From the NCBI GenBank assembly GCA_027623235.1, contig JAQBVJ010000061.1, positions 1 through 41,920 of the forward strand: a stretch of DNA of 41,920 bases, given 5' to 3'. This document shows, in pieces, positions 1-8,257 of the stretch. A program made the translations under genes and the position numbers. Numbering within the stretch: position 1 is the first letter of the stretch; every line of letters starts with the position of its first letter. The stretch is from Planctomycetota bacterium. GTDB taxonomy: Bacteria > Planctomycetota > Planctomycetia > Planctomycetales > Planctomycetaceae. The notes under the pieces are model-generated. The model saw only the letters and a program-made list of their open reading frames with translations, was not told the DNA's origin and did not search any database.

Positions 1-82
1 CGAATCACCCGAGAACAAAACCGACTCTACCCCACCACCACCACATAGAGGAGTCCCGGTTGCGCCCCTCCGGGAGCATCTG

Positions 83-1336
83 ATGAAGACCGTTTTCTCG
101 CTCGCTGTCGCATTTCTGATTTCACCGCTGGCGCTTCAGGCGGCGGATCCGGTCAAGCTGGAACTCGCGATTCACCGGGTCGCTCGATCGGCTGGCCGGG
201 TGCAGGCCGATCCGATTCTGATTCTGGTCCGCGAAGATGCGAAATCCACCAAGAGCCTCGACACCGCCGAAACCTTGAAGGCGCTTGAGAAACAACTGCA
301 GCGCATGCTCGGTCGCGAATCGGGTGTGAGCGGTCTCGTCGATGAGAAAGCCAGCGAGGCCGCAACGAAGACGCGAGCCCGCCAGAGCCTTCGTCCCGAA
401 GAGGCGGCCGCAATCCTCAAAGACGTGGAAGCGAAAGCGGTTTTGACGGCGGACTTTCGTGAAGACCGAGGTCAACTGTCCGTTCGACTGGCACTTGTGG
501 ACGCGGTGAGAACTCTCTTTACGGAAACCGTCAGCCTCGATTCCCGTCCGAAGGCGGAAGCCGATCAGCCGGAAGAAACAAAAGACAAACCAAAAAGCCA
601 ATCAAAAAAGTCGACCGCAATTGACGGAGAGACGGGACCACCACCACCGTCGAACGGGCCGAGCGGGTATGTCGTGCGACGTTCGAAGGAGAATCCCGGG
701 ATCGCGAGAACTCGTGGCGGCACGGGCAGTGTGGGCATCCCGGTAAAGGGATTCGGTCTGGGTGATCCGCTTCAGGAGAAAGCCGACGGCAAGAAAAAGG
801 ACGGCGGGGATTCAGAGCGGGTTGACGGGAATCAGGGCGAAGCGACAAAGCCAAACGGAAAGACATCTCCAAAAGGAAAAGATGGCGACGGAGACACTCC
901 TGAAAAGTCAGAGAACACAGCGCGACGTGTTCCGCCACCCAACTCGGAGATTGCAAAAGACATCGTCCGCTTTGCGACATCGCAGATCGGGAAACAGGTG
1001 GGCAATGGTCAGTGCTGGACGCTGGCCGCGGACGCATTGCGTGCTGCCGGGGCCGAGCCTCCAAAGGGGTACACTTTTGGTACGGAGATCCCTCTGCAGA
1101 GTATCCAGCCGGGAGACATTCTTCAGTTTACAACCGCGCGATTTGACGAGCCTGGCTACTGGGCGATCATGGGCACGCCGAATCACACGGCTGTCGTTTA
1201 CTCACTCGGCGATCGGACATTCGTTCTGCATCAGAATGTTGGCGGGAAGAAGTTCGTGCAGACCTTCGACCTCGATTTCGACAATCTGACGTCGGGTCGA
1301 GTTCAGGCATTCCGGCCTGTCCCGAGAACCCGCTGA
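83..1336 (+). CDS. Secreted protein with C-terminal papain/NlpC-P60-like domain
   Basis: The 417-residue product starts at an ATG 7 bases after a GGGAG ribosome site and has a signal peptide at residues 1-20 (ends ALQA). Residues 25-155 form an alpha/beta domain of unknown family, faintly like the outer-membrane CsgG/LpoB-type accessory domains. Residues 156-285 are a low-complexity linker rich in Lys, Gly, Asp and Pro. Residues 288-415 form a compact domain with GNGQCWTLA (Cys311), PGDILQF, NHTAVV (His368) and HQN (383-385). The order Cys, then His, then a polar residue is that of papain-fold NlpC/P60 or CHAP peptidases or amidases. A peptidoglycan or envelope role is inference. The gene stands alone, followed by a metallophosphoesterase on the same strand. 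Confidence 0.75.
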   Translation: MKTVFSLAVAFLISPLALQAADPVKLELAIHRVARSAGRVQADPILILVREDAKSTKSLDTAETLKALEKQLQRMLGRESGVSGLVDEKASEAATKTRARQSLRPEEAAAILKDVEAKAVLTADFREDRGQLSVRLALVDAVRTLFTETVSLDSRPKAEADQPEETKDKPKSQSKKSTAIDGETGPPPPSNGPSGYVVRRSKENPGIARTRGGTGSVGIPVKGFGLGDPLQEKADGKKKDGGDSERVDGNQGEATKPNGKTSPKGKDGDGDTPEKSENTARRVPPPNSEIAKDIVRFATSQIGKQVGNGQCWTLAADALRAAGAEPPKGYTFGTEIPLQSIQPGDILQFTTARFDEPGYWAIMGTPNHTAVVYSLGDRTFVLHQNVGGKKFVQTFDLDFDNLTSGRVQAFRPVPRTR

Positions 1337-1442
1337 GGCTGGTCGAGACTCTCGGATCGCGTGATGTTTCTATCTGGCTCACGCCCGGCTGTGTAGAATC
1401 GACGTCGATTTGTCGTCGTTTCGTTTCGAAATCTCAGCCGGG

Positions 1443-2183
1443 ATGCGCATGACAGAAGAGAACGCGAAACTCTGCCACTTCGTGTCCGATCTGCACCTGC
1501 TGGCCAGCCGGTCCTACGGAGACGGTCTTCTTGAACCGATCCGTGAAGCGGCGGCGCAGTCAAGCGATTTTGTGCTGGGTGGCGACATCTTTGATTTTCG
1601 CTGGAGCACGCTTGGCTCCTCGCGTGACTCAGTGGACACGGCGTCTCGGTGGCTGAGAAGTCTTGTCGAAGATTTTCCCGGCTGTCGGTTCCACTACGTC
1701 CTCGGCAATCACGATCACCACAGTGCGTTTCTGACGAGCCTTGATGTACTGTCGGGCGAGGTTCCGAATTTCGAGTGGGATCCGATGTGCCTGCGAATTC
1801 AGGACACGGTTTTTCTGCACGGCGACGTGGCCGACGGATACAAGAACGCGTCGCGTCTGAAGCTGGCCCGCGAGAAACACCTGGACGAGGAACCGAAGCA
1901 TCCTCACTGGCACCTCGCTTATGACGCGGTTGTTCGAACGGGAATTCACAAGCCTGCGCCGCGGCTGGTGCATCCTCACCGGCGAGTGGTCCGACGCCTC
2001 ATGACGTGGCTGGAAGCGGAAGGGTACGGGCCGTCCGCGGGAGTCAGGTCCGTTTATTTCGGACACACCCACCACCCGATGGAACTCGAATATCGCGGCG
2101 TGTGGTTTCACAACGGTGGCGGGGCGATTCGCGGTCAGAAGTGTCAGATTCTGCGAGTCCACCACCGCAGCGGAGGCTCGTAA
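1443..2183 (+). CDS. Calcineurin-like metallophosphoesterase, LpxH-like
   Basis: The product is 246 residues from the ATG at 1443; a TTG at 1410 and an ATG at 1449 are alternatives. All the metal-binding blocks of the metallophosphoesterase superfamily are present in order: SDLHL, GGDIFDF, GNHDHH and GHTHHP. This layout and length resemble UDP-2,3-diacylglucosamine hydrolase (LpxH) and related phosphodiesterases that use two divalent metals. The TAA stop at 2181-2183 overlaps the ATG of the next gene by one base, so the two are probably translationally coupled. The partner is a CDP-alcohol phosphatidyltransferase, which fits a lipid or phosphodiester substrate. The exact substrate cannot be read from sequence. 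Confidence 0.85.
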   Translation: MRMTEENAKLCHFVSDLHLLASRSYGDGLLEPIREAAAQSSDFVLGGDIFDFRWSTLGSSRDSVDTASRWLRSLVEDFPGCRFHYVLGNHDHHSAFLTSLDVLSGEVPNFEWDPMCLRIQDTVFLHGDVADGYKNASRLKLAREKHLDEEPKHPHWHLAYDAVVRTGIHKPAPRLVHPHRRVVRRLMTWLEAEGYGPSAGVRSVYFGHTHHPMELEYRGVWFHNGGGAIRGQKCQILRVHHRSGGS

Positions 2184-2812
2184 TGATCTCAGTCCGTCCC
2201 CAGGAAAAAGAAGAAAGCCCGAAAGCCGACTGCTACTCAGGTGGCGAACGCGCGGCGATGGAATGGACTCAGCGAGCTCGCGGGCGACTGCTCGGCCCGT
2301 TGCTGCGACTCCTGGCGGCGTTGCGGGTGACGCCGGATCATCTCACGCTGGCATCGCTGCTTGTCGGACTTCTGTTCTGTGTTCTCTGGTTCTGGTCACC
2401 GGCGGCGGCGCTCGCCGCGCTGCTGATTCACGTGCTGCTCGACGGACTGGACGGGCCCCTGGCGAGACATCTGGGGCTTGCGTCACGGCGAGGATCTTTT
2501 ACGGACACGGTTGCCGACCAGACCGTCATCTCGGCGACGGCGATCACGCTGATGGCTGATCGAGTCATCGACGTCGCGGCGGGCGGAGTTTACCTCAGCG
2601 CTTACACGGCCGTTGTGGCCATCGCGATGGTTCGAAACGCGATGGAGATTCCCTACTCATGGCTGCTTCGGCCACGGTTTCTGGTTTATGGCTGGATTCT
2701 GGTGGAGGCGTTTTTCTGGCCCGACTCAATCAATCAGGTGCTGTGGCTGATCAATGCCGTGCTGATCTGGAAGCTGCTCACCGGATTTTTCCATCTGCGC
2801 GAGCGACTGTGA
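2183..2812 (+). CDS. CDP-alcohol phosphatidyltransferase family membrane protein
   Basis: The product is 209 residues from the ATG at 2183, which shares one base with the previous stop (TAATG); a longer upstream reading is just the shadow of that gene. Residues 90-112 match the family signature exactly: Asp90-Gly91, Ala94-Arg95, Gly104, Asp108 and Asp112, the aspartates that bind metal and the CDP-alcohol donor. Several hydrophobic helices (about 55-85 and 115-200) place it in the membrane. Enzymes of this family join a CDP-linked alcohol or diacylglycerol to an alcohol acceptor in phospholipid synthesis (PgsA, PssA, inositol-phosphate types). Which acceptor is used is unknown. The gene converges with the minus-strand gene that ends 11 bases away. 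Confidence 0.88.
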   Translation: MISVRPQEKEESPKADCYSGGERAAMEWTQRARGRLLGPLLRLLAALRVTPDHLTLASLLVGLLFCVLWFWSPAAALAALLIHVLLDGLDGPLARHLGLASRRGSFTDTVADQTVISATAITLMADRVIDVAAGGVYLSAYTAVVAIAMVRNAMEIPYSWLLRPRFLVYGWILVEAFFWPDSINQVLWLINAVLIWKLLTGFFHLRERL

Positions 2813-2823
2813 GCGGACGCGAT

Positions 2824-5082
2824 TCACTTCTTCAGATCCGGAAGAGTTTCATTCAGCTCGGTCGGCTGCACGGGGATCAGAATTCGGACGAAGGTCTCGT
2901 GCCGTTCGGCTTCGATGGGTTTCCCGTCGATCTCCAGGATTGTTGCCGGCACGCTGACACGGCCGATCAGGACGGCTCGATTGAGCGGCAGGTGACGACT
3001 CAGTTCCATCTTACGCAGGGCGAAGTTCCTCAGGCTTGTGTAGCCGAAACCGCCACCATGCTCGTGGAGGCTGATCATCGCCAGGATACCCTTGACGTTC
3101 CGACTTTGAGAATCGTAGTCGGTCAGTGTTGTAGAGATGCGTGTGTGTTTTGACGAGCGGCCGTCGACATAAGAACGGTACGCCGTGCCGTTGAGGTAAC
3201 CTGCGAGATCCTGACTGGTTCCGGACGCGTCGAGTGGCGCCCAGACTTCTCCCGGCCGAATGCCCGCGTTTTCTGATCCGGCGTCCTCTGGAAAGTAGGC
3301 TCGGTTTCCGTAGACGATCAGCCAGTCCTCAATTGGTGTCGGAAAGTGGTGCGTAAGGCGGCTCGCCGGAGCAAGCTGCCCTCCAGTTCCGCTCTGAATG
3401 AGCTCCGCGTCGAGTAGCCCGTCCGGCGAACTCCGCTGCATCTCCGCCGTCAGCGACCGGTTGGACCAGATGGGAATGGGAAGGTTATCGATTCCGTTCT
3501 GGCGTTCAGACAGGTTGTACCCTGGCCTGCCAATCTCCAATCCACCGGCCCGGTACATGCCGCCGTAATTCTCTTCCGGCATTCCGAACCAGCCGAGCTT
3601 CGGCGTTCCGTTGGCCGCGTCATTTTCCAGTGGCAGCAGTTTGCCGCTGGACTGAGCGGCGACGCGATAACGCGCATTCTGCGGACTGTAGATTGAGCAC
3701 CACGCAGACTCGCGAACGAAGCCCGTCGATGAGTCGATATCGACGAGGTCCACCTGGGTGACCCGGAGCTCGGTCCCGTTGGAAGACAGTGCTGCGGATC
3801 GGGCGAGCAAAGCTCCCACCACGACAATCGCAGGAAACGTCAGCCAGGTCAGTTGCGGCCGTTTCAGAACGCGGTGCACGAGGAAGTAGTCGGCCGGCCC
3901 GATGATCAGCAGATAAAGCAGGACCAGACCGAGCACCGACAGTGTTGATCGATCGCCGAGGCCCGGCAGATATTCGACCGCCTCGCGAAACTGCGTCGCG
4001 AGATCGGTGATGCCGCTTTTCGAGACACGCCCGGACCGCTGCGTTGTCATCTCCTCACTCAAGGCCACACCAGCCAGCTTGAGAAGAAACTGTCCGCTGC
4101 CTCGCTCGCCCCACAACGACAGCGGCTTACGATCCATGTCGAAGCCGACGAATGTGACTCGGCCGAATCCGCGCGCGGTTTCGGTGAGCACTGATCCGCT
4201 CAGCCCGCCCCGGTCGAGACTCACGCTGTCCGCCAGTTTCACGCTGGCAACGGCGACGCGACGCGCTCCGATGAGAAGTGGTTCGCTGTCTCCTCCATCC
4301 ATGCCACCCTGCACGAAGGCCTCAACGCCGCCGAGGTCGCTGACCCGTTTCGTTTGAATTTCCATGTCGAACCAGTTTGCAATCCTGCTCGACCGAAACT
4401 GTTCGACACGATCCTCAGCCCCCAGAAAGCAGATGAGCTGCCCGCCGCTCTTCACCCAGGTGTCGAGGCATTCCGCCTGGTCCGCTGACAGCGAGAATTC
4501 TCCCGAGAGCAGGACGGTGTCATAGCTCGTCAGGCTCAGCGAGTCAGTCGGGAATGCGTCCGTCGGAAGTCGAACGATGTGGATTTTCGAGAGCGTGCTC
4601 TCCGCGTCACGCGCTTTCGACATTTCGTCCACCGCAGGAAACTTACCAGCGACGAGCCAGCGCGGAGTCGCGTGTCGCAGGACCGTGAAGTCACGCTCAC
4701 CGTTTTCGTCGGGCTCGGTCGAGAGACGTTTCTTGTCGACGACCTTGCCGTCCGAGATCAGCCGCACTTCGAGCCAGGTTTCGATCCGGCCGAATTGAAC
4801 GAACTGCGGTTCGCGAAGCAGTGCGGCTTTCGAGACGGTGACCGGGTGCCCTTGCGGGTCGGGAGTCACAACCTCGATGGTCGCATTCTCCAGACTCGGT
4901 CCGGTGACGCTGACGCTCACCGAAGTCCACGCACCAACCCGAGCTGTCCCGTCCTCGCCGACGAGAATTGCGCCGATCGTCGGCGACGTTTGATCGGGAG
5001 TCGTGCTGAAAGCCGCCGCTGGAAAAACCGCCAGAAGGCCGGCCACAAAGCAGAAAATTGAAAGGACTCGGTGCATCTTCAA
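2824..5082 (-). CDS. Large exported, membrane-anchored protein of unknown function
   Basis: The 752-residue protein has a signal peptide (1-25, ends AAAFS). Residues 35-130 look like a beta-rich domain. Residues 185-335 resemble a glutamine-amidotransferase-like fold of the type found in DUF4350-like proteins: a YDTVLLSG strand, then SGGQLICFLG and FGRVTFVGFD. Two membrane helices follow at about 381-398 and 411-430, joined by GPADYFLVHRVLKRP, a segment I have seen as typical of planctomycete membrane proteins linked to VWA/MoxR clusters. The C-terminal 320 residues are probably extracytoplasmic. No catalytic residues are evident. It converges with the phosphatidyltransferase gene; the region upstream of its start is gene-free. 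Confidence 0.8.
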   Translation of the reverse strand: MKMHRVLSIFCFVAGLLAVFPAAAFSTTPDQTSPTIGAILVGEDGTARVGAWTSVSVSVTGPSLENATIEVVTPDPQGHPVTVSKAALLREPQFVQFGRIETWLEVRLISDGKVVDKKRLSTEPDENGERDFTVLRHATPRWLVAGKFPAVDEMSKARDAESTLSKIHIVRLPTDAFPTDSLSLTSYDTVLLSGEFSLSADQAECLDTWVKSGGQLICFLGAEDRVEQFRSSRIANWFDMEIQTKRVSDLGGVEAFVQGGMDGGDSEPLLIGARRVAVASVKLADSVSLDRGGLSGSVLTETARGFGRVTFVGFDMDRKPLSLWGERGSGQFLLKLAGVALSEEMTTQRSGRVSKSGITDLATQFREAVEYLPGLGDRSTLSVLGLVLLYLLIIGPADYFLVHRVLKRPQLTWLTFPAIVVVGALLARSAALSSNGTELRVTQVDLVDIDSSTGFVRESAWCSIYSPQNARYRVAAQSSGKLLPLENDAANGTPKLGWFGMPEENYGGMYRAGGLEIGRPGYNLSERQNGIDNLPIPIWSNRSLTAEMQRSSPDGLLDAELIQSGTGGQLAPASRLTHHFPTPIEDWLIVYGNRAYFPEDAGSENAGIRPGEVWAPLDASGTSQDLAGYLNGTAYRSYVDGRSSKHTRISTTLTDYDSQSRNVKGILAMISLHEHGGGFGYTSLRNFALRKMELSRHLPLNRAVLIGRVSVPATILEIDGKPIEAERHETFVRILIPVQPTELNETLPDLKK

Positions 5083-5713
5083 CTTCGAACATTGCGGGCA
5101 GGATGAGCGGAACGACCGCTGCCATTCCGGTTCGGCAGAGTAGCAGGTTGTTCGTCAATTCGCATGGTTGCGTATTGGGGATGTCTGATGGGCAATGCGT
5201 CACCCAAACTCTCCCGAAGTTACATACCGTTCCGGGAAATCTGGATCACCTCTAGCGCCCTGTCAGTACCGAATTGACGGGTCGCAGTTTCAGTGGCGTA
5301 AGCTTCCAGCCAATAGTGTTCGGCACGGCTTCTGCGTCGGTCGTTTAACGTTGAGCCGGAGGCGAGAACTTCGGTGGCGGAGCTCGCGAAGAACCACCGC
5401 GACATCGCCGCCACCCTCGGATTTGTTTCCACAGCGCCGCGATGCCCCCATTTTCGCCTGCGGCTCAACGTTAAACGACACTGTGTCAAACGACTCTGTG
5501 TCATCAAACTCGTATCGCATCGTCAGGCAGGAACCGTGCAGAACACTATTGGCTTCCAGCTTGCGATGCTCGCTCACAGAACGTCGGCAAGCAGGATGCT
5601 GGCCCCACTTTTCCGTTCTGACAAAGCACCAGGTATTTGCTCTCAGCTTCCGCGGGAGGTAAAGAGACCTTCTACTAGGCAAGAGACTTTTCACTTTCAT
5701 TCGGACGACGTCT
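5083..5713. other. Gene-free region with nested palindrome
   Basis: These 631 bases separate the minus-strand membrane protein from pyrD and should hold both promoters. All reading frames here are short and overlap a large inverted repeat (5300-5562), described separately. Short direct repeats around ACTGTGTCAAACGACTCTGT occur at 5478-5502. I see no tRNA or clear promoter. Confidence 0.6.
5300..5562. repeat. Nested palindromic element, MITE-like
   Basis: Outer arms at 5300-5334 and 5528-5562 share AGCCAATAGTGTTC plus flanks in inverted orientation. Inner arms at 5342-5364 and 5455-5477 are near-perfect inverted repeats starting CGTTTAACGTTGAGCCG. The core (5365-5454) is not a coding sequence. 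A reverse-complement copy of about 5303-5444 is found at 37309-37445. Two copies plus terminal inverted repeats suggest a small non-autonomous mobile or REP-like element; no transposase with matching ends is seen here. Confidence 0.75.
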
Positions 5714-6631
5714 GTGGCGAACCTCAACGTAACGCTCAACCGGCTTTCTCTACAGAATCCGATCCTCGTCGCCTCGGGCACGTTCGGCTACGCGAGAGAA
5801 ACGGCCGCCTTTATCGACTTTTCTAAACTCGGCGGCATCATTCCGAAAACGGTGACTCCACAACCTCGCGCGGGGAACCCGCCGCCGCGGACGATTGAGA
5901 CCAGTTGCGGGATGCTCAATTCGATCGGGCTCGACAATGACGGCATCGATTATTTCATTGAGAAGCACCTCGACTATCTGCTGAGCCTCGACTGTCCGAT
6001 CATCGCCAACGTCGCGGGCCACAACGCGGAAGAATTCAAGCAGCTGGCCGAAAAGCTGAACGCGTTCCCGCAACTGGCGGCCGTTGAGCTGAACATCTCC
6101 TGCCCGAACGTCAGCGGCGGCGTCGACTTTGCCACAAATCCCGAGCTGACTCAGCAGGTCGTCTCGACCTTTCGCAACGCCTGCGATCTGCCGGTCATCG
6201 CGAAGTTGACTCCCAACGTGACAAACGTTGTTGAGATCGCCCAGGCCGCGGCCGACGCGGGAGCCGACGCGGTCACGCTGATCAACACGCTGCTTGGAAT
6301 GGCGATCGACTGGAAAAAACGAAAGCCGATTCTGGGCAACGTCGTCGGTGGACTGAGCGGCCCGGCAATCAAACCGGTCGCACTGCGGATTGTGTGGCAG
6401 GTTGCCTCGACGGTCGACATTCCCGTCATCGGGGTTGGCGGAATCCAGTCGCTCGACGACGTGCTGGAGTTTCTGGTCGCCGGCGCATCGGCCGTTCAAA
6501 TCGGCACAGCCAGCTTTTACAATCCCGGCCTCGCCGCCAGACTTGCGGATGAACTGAGCACGGTTCTCGACGAACAGAACTGCGAAAGTGTGTCCGACAT
6601 CGTCGGGACGCTCGTGCTGCCTGAAAAGTGA
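5714..6631 (+). CDS. pyrD: Dihydroorotate dehydrogenase, class 1B catalytic subunit
   Basis: This FMN enzyme oxidises dihydroorotate to orotate in pyrimidine synthesis. The 305-residue product starts at a GTG. It has [15 protein letters not shown] (15-29), the FMN-contacting Lys45 in [18 protein letters not shown] (125-136) with the class 1 catalytic base Cys130, [18 protein letters not shown] and the C-terminal FMN phosphate site GVGGIQ...[12 protein letters not shown]. Length and the Cys base match class 1B enzymes, which normally pair with the iron-sulfur/FAD subunit PyrK and use NAD; no pyrK lies in this window. The class assignment is from motifs rather than alignment. Confidence 0.95.
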   Translation: MANLNVTLNRLSLQNPILVASGTFGYARETAAFIDFSKLGGIIPKTVTPQPRAGNPPPRTIETSCGMLNSIGLDNDGIDYFIEKHLDYLLSLDCPIIANVAGHNAEEFKQLAEKLNAFPQLAAVELNISCPNVSGGVDFATNPELTQQVVSTFRNACDLPVIAKLTPNVTNVVEIAQAAADAGADAVTLINTLLGMAIDWKKRKPILGNVVGGLSGPAIKPVALRIVWQVASTVDIPVIGVGGIQSLDDVLEFLVAGASAVQIGTASFYNPGLAARLADELSTVLDEQNCESVSDIVGTLVLPEK

Positions 6632-6753
6632 CCCGAAGAAGTTGTGAGTTTTTCAGTACGACTGCCGGAGCGGCGCTGCGCTTGATCCGGCCTACTCAAC
6701 AAATCACAGCCTCGAAACGTGAACGAGGGTTACTACCAGGACGAACTGAAACG

Positions 6754-6815
6754 CACGGAAGACGCGGAACCGACGGAAACACATGCTGATTTCCGTGCCT
6801 TCCGCCTCTTCCGTG
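6754..6815. repeat. 26-base inverted repeat (CACGGAAG family)
   Basis: Arms at 6754-6779 and 6790-6815 pair with few mismatches around a 10-base loop; each arm is built from repeated CGGAA units. It lies in the 208-base pyrD-trpS spacer and ends 25 bases before the trpS start. There is no T-run, so a terminator is less likely than a dispersed palindromic repeat. Confidence 0.7.
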
Positions 6816-6839
6816 GTTCACTTTTGAAAGCGAATCGCG

Positions 6840-7814
6840 ATGAAAGTTCTTAGCGGCATTCAGCCGACCGGTCGGTTTCACTGGGGTAACTACTTTGGAG
6901 CCATCCGCCAGTACATCGATCTGCAGTCGAACGAGCAGGCGTTTTATTTCATCGCCGATTACCACGCCCTCACAACAGTGAGGAAGCCTGATGAGTTGAA
7001 AGGTTACGTCAAAGACGCGGCCCTCGATCTGCTCGCGCTGGGGCTTGATCCGGCTCAGGCCTCGCTCTTTCGCCAGTCGGACGTGCCGGAAATTCCCGAG
7101 CTGACCTGGCTGCTGATGACCGTGACTCAAATGCACCTGCTGGAAAAATGCGTCTCGTACAAAGACAAGAAAGAACGCGGCATCGCGGCGGACGCCGGGC
7201 TGTTTACGTATCCGGTTTTGATGGCCGCCGACATTCTGCTTTACGACAGCGACGTTGTGCCGGTCGGAGTCGATCAGGTCCAACACATCGAAGTCACACG
7301 CGACATCGCGCAGCGGTTTAACCGCACGTACGAAGTGGAAGCGCTCAAGCTGCCCACGGCGAAAGTGGTGGAGTCCAGCGCGAAGGTTCCGGGACTCGAC
7401 GGCGAGAAAATGTCAAAAAGCTACGACAACACCATCGAGCTGTTCGACACGCCGAAGCGAACGAAGAAACGAATCAACTCGATAAAAACGGACTCGACTG
7501 CGGTGGAAGATTCGAAAGACCCGGAATCGTGTTCGGTGTTCGATCTTTACAAACTCTTCGCGACGCAGGATCAGCAGAACGAGCTCGCTGCGAAATATCG
7601 AGCCGGCGGAATGGGCTACGGCGAGGCGAAGAAGACCCTTTACGAGGCGGCCATGGACTACTTCGGTGAAGCCCGTCAGCGCCGTGAACAGCTCGAAAAG
7701 GATCCCGACACTGTCGAAGACATCCTCCGTCAGGGAGCCCGCCAGGCACGAGACGTCGGTCGAGTCGTGCTCGATCGAGTCCGTTCGGCATGCGGTCTCA
7801 CGGCTGCGAACTGA
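6840..7814 (+). CDS. trpS: Tryptophanyl-tRNA synthetase
   Basis: This class I aminoacyl-tRNA synthetase charges tRNA-Trp with tryptophan using ATP in the cytoplasm. The 324-residue length is standard for bacterial TrpS. The N-terminus [17 protein letters not shown] (5-21) carries the HIGH-equivalent motif as [16 protein letters not shown] (188-199) is the KMSKS loop. [17 protein letters not shown] is the conserved tryptophan/ATP-pocket helix. The two small membrane-protein genes downstream follow at spacings of 22 and 13 bases, so they may share its transcript. Confidence 0.97.
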   Translation: MKVLSGIQPTGRFHWGNYFGAIRQYIDLQSNEQAFYFIADYHALTTVRKPDELKGYVKDAALDLLALGLDPAQASLFRQSDVPEIPELTWLLMTVTQMHLLEKCVSYKDKKERGIAADAGLFTYPVLMAADILLYDSDVVPVGVDQVQHIEVTRDIAQRFNRTYEVEALKLPTAKVVESSAKVPGLDGEKMSKSYDNTIELFDTPKRTKKRINSIKTDSTAVEDSKDPESCSVFDLYKLFATQDQQNELAAKYRAGGMGYGEAKKTLYEAAMDYFGEARQRREQLEKDPDTVEDILRQGARQARDVGRVVLDRVRSACGLTAAN

Positions 7815-7836
7815 CACACAGAAATCGAGGGTCGGT

Positions 7837-8022
7837 ATGAGTTTAAGCGGAAATCTTTTTGGTCAGATTCTCTTCATTTCGGGTGTCGTTCTGATGATTT
7901 TCGGCCTCGACCGGTCAGACCATGCGATTTACACACTCGCGGGCGCGGTTTTGACCGGCACGTCCTATCTGGGGCTTGCACTTGGTGAGGCAGTGAGCCA
8001 GCTCGGCAGGAAAAACGATTGA
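7837..8022 (+). CDS. Small membrane protein, 61 aa (tandem copy 1)
   Basis: I do not recognise a family. The ATG at 7837 follows a GAGG at 7827-7830. The product is two hydrophobic helices (about 5-24 and 33-53) joined by a short charged turn, with a polar C-terminus. It resembles the next gene: both have GQ-L, then GVxLxI, then a turn, then AGAxLxGxxYLGL. That pattern and the spacing suggest a tandem duplication. The gene starts 22 bases after trpS. A longer reading back into trpS exists but overlaps it in another frame and is rejected. Confidence 0.7.
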   Translation: MSLSGNLFGQILFISGVVLMIFGLDRSDHAIYTLAGAVLTGTSYLGLALGEAVSQLGRKND

Positions 8023-8035
8023 ACGGGAGGCGACA

Positions 8036-8212
8036 ATGTACATGCTCGGCCAGCTGCTTCCGGTGGGAATGGTGATCAGCGGAGTCATTCTGATTCTGCT
8101 CAGCGAGGGCTCCGCCGGAAAATCGGGCTTCGCAATTGCAGGAGCACTTTTGATTGGCTTCGCTTATCTCGGTCTGATCAATGCCTCGAAGAATGACCGG
8201 AAGCCGGAGTGA
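8036..8212 (+). CDS. Small membrane protein, 58 aa (tandem copy 2)
   Basis: The ATG at 8036 follows a GGGAGG at 8025-8030, a strong ribosome site, and starts 13 bases after copy 1 ends. The product begins MYMLGQLLPVGMVISG, has two hydrophobic helices (about 4-22 and 31-50) and a charged tail NASKNDRKPE. It aligns with copy 1 over nearly its whole length, particularly AGALLIGFAYLGL against AGAVLTGTSYLGL. The function is unknown. The conserved architecture and ribosome sites argue that both are real genes. Confidence 0.65.
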   Translation: MYMLGQLLPVGMVISGVILILLSEGSAGKSGFAIAGALLIGFAYLGLINASKNDRKPE

Positions 8213-8257
8213 CACCAGCAACGGCGGACGGTCCGCTCGGCGACTGTCACAACACTC

